Assembly: GCA_018780645.1 (NCBI GenBank)
Contig: JADMJJ010000047.1
Span: 62,001 to 126,000 of the forward strand
Direction: 5' to 3'
Source: Burkholderiaceae bacterium
GTDB lineage: Bacteria; Pseudomonadota; Gammaproteobacteria; Burkholderiales; Burkholderiaceae_C
Length of the DNA: 64,000 nucleotides
Below the pieces are notes generated by a model. It searched no databases and was not told the origin of the DNA. It was given only the letters and a program-made list of their open reading frames with translations. This document shows positions 18,660 to 26,294 of this stretch, piece after piece. Each line of letters starts with the position of its first letter. Position 1 is the stretch's first letter. Made by a program: the position numbers and the translations under genes.

Positions 18660-18965
18660 ATGAGCAAGGGATACTGGATCGCGCGCGTCGACGTCGCCGA
18701 CTTCGAGGCCTACAAGGCCTATATCGCCGCCAATGCCGAGCCGTTCAGGCAGTTCGGCGCGCACTTTCTGGTGCGCAGCGGGCGCATGGAGAATCCCGAG
18801 GGCGGCAGCCGCAGCCGCAATGTCGTGATCGAGTTCCCGTCCTACCAGGCGGCGCTCGACTGCTGGCATTCGCCCGGCTACCAGGCCGCGATTCAGCTGC
18901 GCCTGCCGGTCTCGACCATTGACCTGATCATCATCGAGGGCTACGACGGCCCGCAACCGACCTGA
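18660..18965 (+). CDS. DUF1330 family protein
   Basis: The ATG at 18660, with an AAGGAG RBS seven bases upstream, gives 101 residues of the DUF1330 (dimeric alpha/beta-barrel, ferredoxin-like) type: MSKGYWIARVDVADFEAYKAY, FLVRSGRMENPEG and RNVVIEFPSYQAALDCWHSPGYQ are typical. Members are small cytoplasmic proteins of unknown catalytic role, distantly like antibiotic-biosynthesis monooxygenase folds. A broken GNAT gene follows 10 bp later. Confidence 0.88.
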   Translation: MSKGYWIARVDVADFEAYKAYIAANAEPFRQFGAHFLVRSGRMENPEGGSRSRNVVIEFPSYQAALDCWHSPGYQAAIQLRLPVSTIDLIIIEGYDGPQPT

Positions 18966-18975
18966 CCCCACAGCA

Positions 18976-19395
18976 ATGACCGAGAGCTACACCGTCCTTC
19001 CGGCCACGCCATCCGTTGACGACTACCGCCGCCTGCGCGCCGAATCCGGCCTCAGCCCCAAGACGGAGGCGGCCGCCCTGCGCGGCCTGCCCAACAGCCT
19101 GTTCGCGGTGCAGGTGCTGCACGAGGGCCGTGCCGTGGGCATGGGCCGTGTCATCGGCGACGGCGGCTGAGTCTATCAAGTGGTTGACATTGCCGTGCTG
19201 CCCGCACACCAGGGCCGGGGGCTGGGCAAGCGCATCATGGGCGAGATCATGCGCTATCTCGAGGCCGAGGCGCCGGAAAGTGCCTACGTCAGCCTGATCG
19301 CCGACGGCCCGGCCAAGGACCTCTACGCGCAATTCGGCTTTGTGCCCACCGCGCCGCTGTCCATAGGCATGGCCTGGAAGCGGCAGGGCTCCTGA
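18976..19395 (+). pseudogene. GNAT acetyltransferase interrupted by an in-frame TGA
   Basis: One continuous reading frame encodes a complete small GNAT N-acetyltransferase (139 positions) except for a TGA at 19168-19170. Before it: MTESYTVLPATPSVDDYRRL to MGRVIGDGG (64 residues). After it, in the same frame: VYQVVDIAVLPAHQGRGLG (acetyl-CoA P-loop Q-G-R-G-L-G) to the stop at 19395, including DLYAQFGFVPT. Relatives usually carry Cys or another residue at this place (GDGGCxxQVVDIAV), and TGA is one base from TGC. The simplest reading is a recent nonsense mutation or a sequencing error; recoding to selenocysteine cannot be excluded but lacks a convincing downstream hairpin. Confidence 0.75.
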
Positions 19396-19422
19396 CTGAT
19401 TCACGACAAGGCAGATCCAAAC

Positions 19423-20442
19423 GTGTCCCCATACGAGCTAGAGCATTATCTGAGCGCCCACATCCCGCTGTCCAAGGCGATGGAAGTGGAGGTGCTGCAG
19501 GTCGGGCCCGACCATGTGCTGCTTGGTGCGCCACTGGCGCCCAATATCAATCACCGCGAGACGGTGTTCGGCGGCAGCGCTTCTGCGGTGGCCATTCTGG
19601 CCGCCTGGTCGCTGCTGCACACCCGGCTGCTGAGCGAAGGCATCAGCACCCGGCTGGTGATACAGCGCAACACGATGGACTATGAGCTGGCCATCACCGG
19701 CGACTTCCGCGCCGAGTCGGCCCTGGCCGACCCGGCCGGCTGGAGCCATTTCTTGCGCATGCTCAGGCGCAAGGGCAAGGCGCGCATCGCCGTCAACTCG
19801 GTGCTGAGCTGCAAGGGCGAGGTCGTCGGCCGGCTGCAGGGCGAGTTCGTGGCCCTGGGGTCCGATCCACTGCCCGTGGCCGCGCCCGAGGTCGAGCTGC
19901 CCGACCTTACGCCACCTGAGCGGCTGCTGTTCGAGACCGAGCGGCTGCGCGCCCGCCTGCTGACACCGGCCGATGCCGATGCCTTGCACGCCGTCTATGG
20001 CGATGCCGAGGCGATGCGCTGGGTCGGCGACGGCCAGCCGCTGGACCATGCCACCTGCGTGCGCTGGATAGGCGTGACGCAGCGCAACTATGCCAAGCGC
20101 GGCTATGGCATGTCGGCGCTGGAGTTGCGGGCCACGGGCGAGGTGATCGGCTTCTGCGGCATCGTCCACCCGGGTGACCAGCCCCATGCCGAGCTGAAGT
20201 ACGCCTTCCTGCGCAGGCTCTGGGGCCAGGGCCTGGCCAGCGAGATGGCACAGGCGATGCTGGCCTATGGCGCCCGGCAGCACCAGCTGTACGAGATCAT
20301 CGCCACGGCGGCCCCGGCCAACGCCGCCTCGCGGCGGGTACTGAGCAAGGCCGGCATGCAGCATGTGGACAGCCATCAGTACGACGATGGCAGCACGACC
20401 GAGCTCTACCTCTGGCGCGATGGCGTGACACCGGCCCCTTAG
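19423..20442 (+). CDS. thioesterase (YiiD_C-like) - GNAT acetyltransferase fusion
   Basis: A GTG start at 19423 gives 339 residues. Residues 1-150 match the thioesterase domain found at the C-terminus of E. coli YiiD (hotdog fold; LEHYLSAHIPLSKAM, PNINHRETVFGGSASAVAILAAWS). After a proline-rich linker (about 148-165), residues 165-335 form a RimJ/RimL-type GNAT domain (FETERLRARLLTPADADAL, WGQGLASEMAQAML, NAASRRVLSKAGM). In YiiD the order is acetyltransferase then thioesterase, so the order here is reversed. The ORF is uninterrupted across the junction. A link to acyl-thioester turnover and protein or small-molecule acylation is plausible but unproven. Confidence 0.82.
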   Translation: MSPYELEHYLSAHIPLSKAMEVEVLQVGPDHVLLGAPLAPNINHRETVFGGSASAVAILAAWSLLHTRLLSEGISTRLVIQRNTMDYELAITGDFRAESALADPAGWSHFLRMLRRKGKARIAVNSVLSCKGEVVGRLQGEFVALGSDPLPVAAPEVELPDLTPPERLLFETERLRARLLTPADADALHAVYGDAEAMRWVGDGQPLDHATCVRWIGVTQRNYAKRGYGMSALELRATGEVIGFCGIVHPGDQPHAELKYAFLRRLWGQGLASEMAQAMLAYGARQHQLYEIIATAAPANAASRRVLSKAGMQHVDSHQYDDGSTTELYLWRDGVTPAP

Positions 20443-20474
20443 AATGCCCCCGCCAGCCCTCACCGGCTGGCAGC

Positions 20475-20632
20475 GTTCTCAGGGCGGGGTGAAATTCCCC
20501 ACCGGCGGTAGCTGCGGGATTCGTCCCGCGGGAGCCCGCGAGCGCCCGGCGGCCGCGTCAAACCGGCCATCGGGGTCAGCAGATCTGGTGCGATTCCAGG
20601 GCCGACGGTCACAGTCCGGATGAAAGAGAAAC
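20475..20632 (+). promoter_or_regulatory. FMN riboswitch (RFN element)
   Basis: All conserved RFN segments are present in order: TTCTCAGGGCGGGGTGAAAT, CCCCACCGGCGGTA, AGCCCGCGAGCGC, GGTCAGCAGATCTGGTG, ATTCCAGGGCCGACGGTC, ACAGTCCGGATGAAAGAGAA. It lies about 106 bp upstream of the lumazine synthase gene. Downstream, CCTGGCTC/GAGTCAGG (20656-20677) forms a hairpin, and GTCAGG could alternatively pair with CCTGAC (20719-20724) just before the RBS, which would suit translational control. No U-tract terminator is visible. Confidence 0.95.
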
Positions 20633-20738
20633 GCGAGTACCTCGGCTGCTGCATGCCTGGCTCAAATTCGAGTCAGGTGTGTGGCGGCTGCGTTGTCGCG
20701 CGCCCTGATTCTGACAATCCTGACCTTCAAGGAATCTC

Positions 20739-21242
20739 ATGAATCAGATCCTCAGCAAGACCTCCTCCTCTTCCCCCACTTCCCCGGTGGCCCGCGTCGC
20801 CATCATCTGCGCCAGCTGGCATGGCGACATCGTCGGCCAGGCCCGCACGTCGATGCTGGCCGAGTTCGAGCGAAGTCGGTGGCCGCTCAGCCAGATCGAC
20901 CAGTTCGAGGTGCCCGGCGCCTTCGAGATACCGCTGCTGGCCAAGAAGCTGGCGCTGACCGGCCGCTATGAGGCGATCATCGCCTGCGCCTTTGTCGTCA
21001 ACGGTGGCATCTACCGGCACGAGTTCGTGTCCAGCGCGGTGATAGACGGGCTGATGCGGGTGCAACTCGACACCGAGGTGCCGGTGATGTCGGCGGTGCT
21101 GACGCCGCGCGACTTCCATGACCATGGCGACCACCAGCAATTCTTCGCCGAGCACTTCGTCAAGAAGGGGGTCGAGGTGGCCAAGGCCTGCCTGGTGACG
21201 ATGGCGGGCCTGAGGGCGCTGTCGGAGACCCTGACGCACTGA
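20739..21242 (+). CDS. ribH: 6,7-dimethyl-8-ribityllumazine synthase, type II-like
   Basis: A 167-residue lumazine synthase that condenses 5-amino-6-ribitylaminouracil with 3,4-dihydroxy-2-butanone-4-phosphate in riboflavin synthesis. Segments VPGAFEIPLLAKKL, VNGGIYRHEFVSSAVIDGLM and the HDHGDHQQFF loop are of the type II (RibH2, decameric) form known from Rhizobiales rather than the icosahedral type I form. The FMN riboswitch directly upstream makes it FMN-repressed. No other rib gene is adjacent, so it is probably a second copy outside the main rib operon. RBS AAGGAA precedes the ATG. Confidence 0.93.
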   Translation: MNQILSKTSSSSPTSPVARVAIICASWHGDIVGQARTSMLAEFERSRWPLSQIDQFEVPGAFEIPLLAKKLALTGRYEAIIACAFVVNGGIYRHEFVSSAVIDGLMRVQLDTEVPVMSAVLTPRDFHDHGDHQQFFAEHFVKKGVEVAKACLVTMAGLRALSETLTH

Positions 21243-21493
21243 GGGTCAACGGCAGGGTGTGGTGCCGTCACACTGGTGCCACACCCAGTTCCGCGACCGG
21301 CGACTTCCGTGCGCTCGGTCACGGCCGACCCGGTATCCCCCAGATCAACGATGATCGCCGGGGTCAAACTTGACACCGATCAAGCCCGCAACTTCACTCC
21401 AGGCGGTAGCCTGTCAGCGCAACTCTCCGTCGGAAGCCGCGGGGAAGCCCTTCAGCCAAGGTCGACACATCACCAGCAACAGGAGCGCTGCCG
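21243..21493 (+). other. intergenic region with a hairpin, no gene seen
   Basis: After ribH, GGGTGTGG (21255-21262) can pair with CCACACCC (21279-21286), but no T-tract follows, so an intrinsic terminator is not supported. The remainder is leader for the GGDEF/EAL gene, with AGGAG at 21481. I see no credible ORF. Confidence 0.4.
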
Positions 21494-24475
21494 ATGCCGC
21501 CCAGCAGTTTTCAGAGCAAGGTGCTCGGCGCCTTCGCCGCCGCGCTGCTGGTGGTGGCCGCACTGTGCATCACCACCTGGAAGCTGGCCAATGACGCCAG
21601 CGAAGCGGCAAGCTGGGTGGCACACACCCACGAGGTGCTGGGCGACCTGTCCAGGGTGCGTGGCAACACCTTGCAGATCGAACTCAATACCCAGGGTTTC
21701 CGCGTCTCAGGCGATAGCCGGCACCTGGACGAACGCGAACTCGCGATGGGCTCGCGCGAGACGGCGATGCAGCATCTGCAGCAACTGGTTGCCGACCATC
21801 CGGACCAGTTGCGCCGATGGCTGCAGCTGCGCGAGGTCATCGATCAGCGCATTGCCCTGTCGCGCCAGATTGAATTGCTGCGCAAGACCCAGGGCATGGC
21901 GGCGGCCACCGACTTCGTCAACAAGGCCCCGCTGAAGGAGACGCGGGAGCGCGTGCGCACGCTGCTGCGCGAGATGGAAGCCGAGGAGCGCCGCCTGCTT
22001 GACGAGCGCAGCGCCGCGCAACGCCGGGCCCACCAGGTATGGATGTGGGTCGGTGCGCTCGCCGCGGGCTCGCTGCTCGCCCTGCTGGCCGTCAACTACG
22101 GGGTGATACGCCGACAGTTGCGCGAGGCGGCGACCAGCCGGCGCATCATCAATGAACAGAATCAGGACCTGGAGCGCCGCGTGCTCGAGCGCACAGCCGA
22201 GTTGCGTGAGAGCAAGGACCACCTGCGCAGCATCATCGCCAATGTGCCGGCGCTGATCGCCTACGTCAACGCCGACCAGCGCTATGTCTATGTGAACCAG
22301 CAGTACCACGACCGCTTCGCGCCACACCGTGAAAGCATCGCCGGCTGCAGCGTCCTTGAGATCCTGGGCGAGGAACGCTATGCCATTGCCGAGCCGCTGA
22401 TCACCAAGGTCCTGCAGGGGCAGCATCAGAGTTACGACTGGCAGCCGTTTCCAGATGTCTGGCAGGTGATCAACTATGTGCCCAAGTTCGATGCCGGGCA
22501 TCGGGTGCAGGGCTACTACGTCATGGGCGTGGACATCACCGAGCGCAAGCATGCCGAGGAGAGGATTCGCTCCCTCAATGCTGAGCTCGGCCAGCGGGTG
22601 CACGATCTGGAGCATGTCAGCCGCGGGCTGAGGACGCTCAGCGCCGGCAACCGCACCATGCTGCGCTCGGCCGACGAGACGACCCTGCTCCAGGGCATGT
22701 GCGAAGCCATCGTCGGCGCAGGTGGCTACGATGTTGCCGTGGTCTGGTACTGCAACAACGACGCCGACAAGACGCTTCGCGCGGTCGCCGAGCATGGCTA
22801 TGCCGAGGGCCTGGAAGCACTGGACCGCTTGAACATCAGCTGGGCCGACACCCCGCATGGCCAGGGCGCCGTGGGCACGGCCATCCGGACCGGCGTGTCC
22901 ACGGCCATCCGCGACATGGGCAGCGACCCGCGCTATGCACCCTGGACCTCGGCGCAGCTGCAAGCCAGGGCCTCGGCCCTGGCCTGCCCGCTGCGTGTGC
23001 ACGGCGAGATCATCGGCGCCCTGGCCATCTACGACACCGAGCCGGGCACCTTCGAACAGGACGAGCTGACCTTGCTGACCGAGTCTGCCGACGATCTGGC
23101 CTTTGGCATCGCCACCCTGCGTGCACGCGCAGAGCAGGAGGAGAACCAGCGCGCGATCACGCGCCTGACTCATTTCGATCCGCTGACCGGACTGCCCAAC
23201 GAAGTCCGGTTCTCCGAGCATCTCGACGCGGCCATCGAGTCCGCCGGCAAGGGGCGCAGCAGCTTCTTCGCCCTGCAATGCAATATCGAGCGGCTGACCG
23301 AGATCAATGACGCACTTGGCTTCAGCCAAGGCGACAAGATGCTTTGCGAATTCGGCAGACGGCTGCGCGCTGCGGCGCCCGAGAGCGCCGTCGTCGCACG
23401 CCTGCGAGGTGACGAATTCGCGGTGCTGCTGAACGACGGTGACATCGACAGGCTGACAGCCACGCTGCAAGGCCTGGAGGCCGCCCTGTCGGCCCCCTTT
23501 GCCGTGGCCGATATTCCGCTCGATCTTTCGGCCACCACCGGCGTGGTGCTGTACCCGGAACATGGCAGGACCCCGCACGACCTGTTCCGCCACATGGACA
23601 TTGCCGTGCACCAGGCACAGAGGAAGGGGCTGCAGCACGCCATCTTCGACCCGACGCTGAACCAGAGTCAGCCGGGCCAGCTGAACATGGCGGGCGAGCT
23701 GCGGCGGGCCATCGTGAACGGCGATCTGAGGATCTATCTGCAGCCCAAGGTCGGGTTCGCCAGCGGTCGCATCTGCGGCGCCGAGGCGCTGGTGCGTTGG
23801 CAGCATGCCGAACGCGGACTGATCCCGCCGGGCGAGTTCATCACCCTGGCCGAGAACACGGGCCTGATCAAGCCGCTGACCGAATGGGTGATCGACGCCG
23901 TGTTGCGCCTCAATCACCAATGGCAGGAGCAGGGCCGCGCCCTGCCCATCGCCGTCAACCTCTCGGCCCGCAATCTGCGTGACGAGGAGTTGCTGAACCG
24001 AATCCGTCGGCAGCAGCACAGCCTGGGCCTGCGTGCCGGACTGCTCGAACTGGAAATCACCGAGAGCACCGTGATGGAGGATGCAGACTTCTCGCTGCGC
24101 GCACTGAACCTGTTGCGCGACGAGGGCATCCCGCTCTATATCGACGACTTCGGCACCGGCTACTCCTCGCTCAGCTATCTGCAGAAACTGCCGGTGGAGT
24201 ACATCAAGATCGACCAATCGTTTGTGCGCGGCATGTCATTCAGCAAGGATTCGGCCGTGATCGTGCGTTCGACCATCGATCTGGTCCACGACCTCGGGCG
24301 CAAGACGGTGGCCGAGGGCGTCGAAACCCAGGCGCACTGGGACCAGCTCGCCGCGCTGGGTTGCGACATCGCCCAGGGCTACTTCATCGCCAAGCCGATG
24401 CCGGCGGCGGAGTTTCAGGTCTGGGCCGACGGCTTCCGGGCGCCGGCCAGCGCGGCTGCGGCATCCTCCGCCTGA
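21494..24475 (+). CDS. membrane PAS/GAF/GGDEF/EAL protein, probable c-di-GMP phosphodiesterase
   Basis: A 993-residue protein with two membrane helices (about 11-30 and 180-202) flanking a helical CHASE3-like periplasmic region. A short coiled coil, a PAS domain (about 245-355), a GAF domain (about 390-545), a GGDEF domain (about 560-720) and an EAL domain (about 735-975) follow. The GGDEF signature is RGDEF (Arg638 for the first Gly) and its metal strand reads NIERLTEIND with Asn for the first Asp, so cyclase activity is likely lost. The EAL site is intact: EALVRW (Glu764), NLSARN, EITES, DDFGTGYSS, KIDQSFV and EGVET. It most likely degrades c-di-GMP in response to a periplasmic or GAF-bound signal. 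Its last 61 bp overlap the convergent MscS gene. Confidence 0.92.
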   Translation: MPPSSFQSKVLGAFAAALLVVAALCITTWKLANDASEAASWVAHTHEVLGDLSRVRGNTLQIELNTQGFRVSGDSRHLDERELAMGSRETAMQHLQQLVADHPDQLRRWLQLREVIDQRIALSRQIELLRKTQGMAAATDFVNKAPLKETRERVRTLLREMEAEERRLLDERSAAQRRAHQVWMWVGALAAGSLLALLAVNYGVIRRQLREAATSRRIINEQNQDLERRVLERTAELRESKDHLRSIIANVPALIAYVNADQRYVYVNQQYHDRFAPHRESIAGCSVLEILGEERYAIAEPLITKVLQGQHQSYDWQPFPDVWQVINYVPKFDAGHRVQGYYVMGVDITERKHAEERIRSLNAELGQRVHDLEHVSRGLRTLSAGNRTMLRSADETTLLQGMCEAIVGAGGYDVAVVWYCNNDADKTLRAVAEHGYAEGLEALDRLNISWADTPHGQGAVGTAIRTGVSTAIRDMGSDPRYAPWTSAQLQARASALACPLRVHGEIIGALAIYDTEPGTFEQDELTLLTESADDLAFGIATLRARAEQEENQRAITRLTHFDPLTGLPNEVRFSEHLDAAIESAGKGRSSFFALQCNIERLTEINDALGFSQGDKMLCEFGRRLRAAAPESAVVARLRGDEFAVLLNDGDIDRLTATLQGLEAALSAPFAVADIPLDLSATTGVVLYPEHGRTPHDLFRHMDIAVHQAQRKGLQHAIFDPTLNQSQPGQLNMAGELRRAIVNGDLRIYLQPKVGFASGRICGAEALVRWQHAERGLIPPGEFITLAENTGLIKPLTEWVIDAVLRLNHQWQEQGRALPIAVNLSARNLRDEELLNRIRRQQHSLGLRAGLLELEITESTVMEDADFSLRALNLLRDEGIPLYIDDFGTGYSSLSYLQKLPVEYIKIDQSFVRGMSFSKDSAVIVRSTIDLVHDLGRKTVAEGVETQAHWDQLAALGCDIAQGYFIAKPMPAAEFQVWADGFRAPASAAAASSA

Positions 24476-26124
24476 GGCTTGGTCCAGGGGCCCGGAGGCA
24501 CAACCTGCGGCTCGGCCGGGTCGGCCCGGTAGTGAGGCGACATGATCTGCACGCCGTTCTCGTTGAACACATCGAGCACATGGCCGTGCAGTTGGTTCAT
24601 CGCCTCGACCCGCCGCTGCGGCGCCTGCTTGTTGCTTTGCGCGCAAAGCCGGTACTCGATGTAGAAGTCCGACAGGGCCGTCTGCACCACATAGGGGGCC
24701 GGGTCTGGGGCCACGCCGGCCGTGCGCCGCGCGGCCTCGAGCAGCATGGCGTGCACCTGGCGCCAGGGCGTGGCATAGCCGATGGTGACCGAGGTGTGCA
24801 GCACGAAGTGGCCATCGGCTACCAGGCGCGAGAAGTTGCGCACCGGCTGGCTGGAGACCAGGGTGTTGGGCAGGCTCACCTCCTCGCCCATGCCGGTGTG
24901 GATGCGGGTGGCGAACATGCCCAGGGCGACCACCGAGCCCTCGGTGTCACCGATCTTGACGTATTCGCCGACGCGCAGCACGCGGGTGTACATCAGGCTG
25001 AAGCCCGACAAGACCTGACCCACGATGCTCGACGCCCCCAGCGACAGCATCACCCCGGCCAGCACCGACACCCCCTTGAAGGCATCGCTGTTGGCCCCGG
25101 GCAGATAGGGATAGGCCATGGCCAGTGCGAACAGCCAGATCACCACCGTGCCCAGGCTGCGCGTCGGGCCGGCGGTGTCGGCGTCGAGCCAGCCGATGTG
25201 CAGATCGTCGCGCTCCACGCGCTGCAGAAACAGACCCACGGCCCTGGTCACCAGCCGGGCCAGCACAAAGATCAGGGCCGCGGTGATCAGCCCCGGCACT
25301 GCCCCGGCGATGGCCAGCGCGAAGCGCTCCAGTACCTCCAGCAGCCAGGCCGTCGAGCGCTCGCCCCAGGGCCGCGTATAGGCGAACTGGCGCAGCACAT
25401 AGGTGAGCCAGAAGTCCAGCAGCAGCAAGCCCAGGCCCCAGCTCAGCGCCACGGCCATGAAGCGCGCCACCGGCCGCGCGTGCTCGGCATAGGTGGCAAC
25501 CAGGGCGCGCGCCTGGGTCGCATCACGCCAGCCCTGGACCTGCGCGTCCAGCCGCGCCAGCAGCCTGCCGCGCAACATCAGTACCAGACGCATCAGCAGG
25601 TAGGCAACCACCGTGGCCGCAACGGTATAGGCAGCGCCCTCGGCCAGGCGGCGTGGGTCCGCAAACTCCCGGGTCTCGTGCACGGCCAGTTGCAGGCGGC
25701 GCATGACATCCATCGACGCGGCCTCGAGCAGTGCGCCGGGGCGTGACCCTGTCAGATCGCCGGCAACGAGAAAGAACAGTGTCTGGCCATCGAGCTCGAA
25801 GCGCACCGCGTCGCCCACAACAGAACGGCTCACCAACCCTGGCCCGCGCTTGGCCAGGCCGGTGAGCAAGGCTTGGCGGGCCATCTCCGCCCGCTCGGCT
25901 GCGCTGTCGCCCAACAGGCTGGCGCGAAAGGTGACGACGCGTCTGTTGTTGAGCGATACCGTGGTCGATGCAAGGTCAGTGGGTGGCGTCGACGCCGCCA
26001 TGGCGGGGGACGTTGGCTCAAGGGTCTGGGCAGGCGCGTCGAGTGACAGCAGCAGCATCACGACCGAGAAGGCAGCCGTGACGAGTCGACACAATTTCGA
26101 CCATTCCGGGGAGCGAGTGTGCAA
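24415..26124 (-). CDS. MscS-family mechanosensitive ion channel
   Basis: A 569-residue protein with a signal peptide (about 1-32), a periplasmic N-terminal domain, several membrane helices (about 160-380) and a C-terminal MscS core. The pore helix and beta domain read VLAGVMLSLGASSIVGQVLSGF, RVLRVGEYVKIGDTEGSVVALGMFATRIHTGMGEEVSLPNT. The family releases solutes during hypo-osmotic shock. The start used is a TTG with GGAG about 11 bases upstream; a later internal start would remove the signal peptide. Its 3' end overlaps the EAL gene on the other strand by 61 bp. Confidence 0.9.
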   Translation of the reverse strand: MHTRSPEWSKLCRLVTAAFSVVMLLLSLDAPAQTLEPTSPAMAASTPPTDLASTTVSLNNRRVVTFRASLLGDSAAERAEMARQALLTGLAKRGPGLVSRSVVGDAVRFELDGQTLFFLVAGDLTGSRPGALLEAASMDVMRRLQLAVHETREFADPRRLAEGAAYTVAATVVAYLLMRLVLMLRGRLLARLDAQVQGWRDATQARALVATYAEHARPVARFMAVALSWGLGLLLLDFWLTYVLRQFAYTRPWGERSTAWLLEVLERFALAIAGAVPGLITAALIFVLARLVTRAVGLFLQRVERDDLHIGWLDADTAGPTRSLGTVVIWLFALAMAYPYLPGANSDAFKGVSVLAGVMLSLGASSIVGQVLSGFSLMYTRVLRVGEYVKIGDTEGSVVALGMFATRIHTGMGEEVSLPNTLVSSQPVRNFSRLVADGHFVLHTSVTIGYATPWRQVHAMLLEAARRTAGVAPDPAPYVVQTALSDFYIEYRLCAQSNKQAPQRRVEAMNQLHGHVLDVFNENGVQIMSPHYRADPAEPQVVPPGPWTKPQAEDAAAALAGARKPSAQT

Positions 26125-26294
26125 GTCGGTTCTCCATCACGAAGCCAGGCGCCCGGAGCTTGCCATAGGGCGCCGCCGCCGTCATCCAAACTGCCGGACC
26201 GACGTTGTTGCTAAAGCCGAGGAAGCTTGGTACAAGCCCCTCGTGGGCGCCTGGAACGCTCACCCCCTATTCAGAAACCCTGCTGGACCCTTCT

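Noticed and set aside
19168-19215. SECIS element after the in-frame TGA
   Set aside because: Only a 4-bp hairpin (GTGC/GCAC) at a marginal distance. Not enough to call selenocysteine insertion.
20452-20471. GCCAGCC/GGCTGGC hairpin just before the FMN riboswitch, as a terminator
   Set aside because: A perfect 7-bp stem but no T-tract. It may simply insulate the aptamer from upstream RNA.
21255-21286. Terminator after ribH
   Set aside because: The 8-bp stem has a 16-nt loop and no following T-tract.
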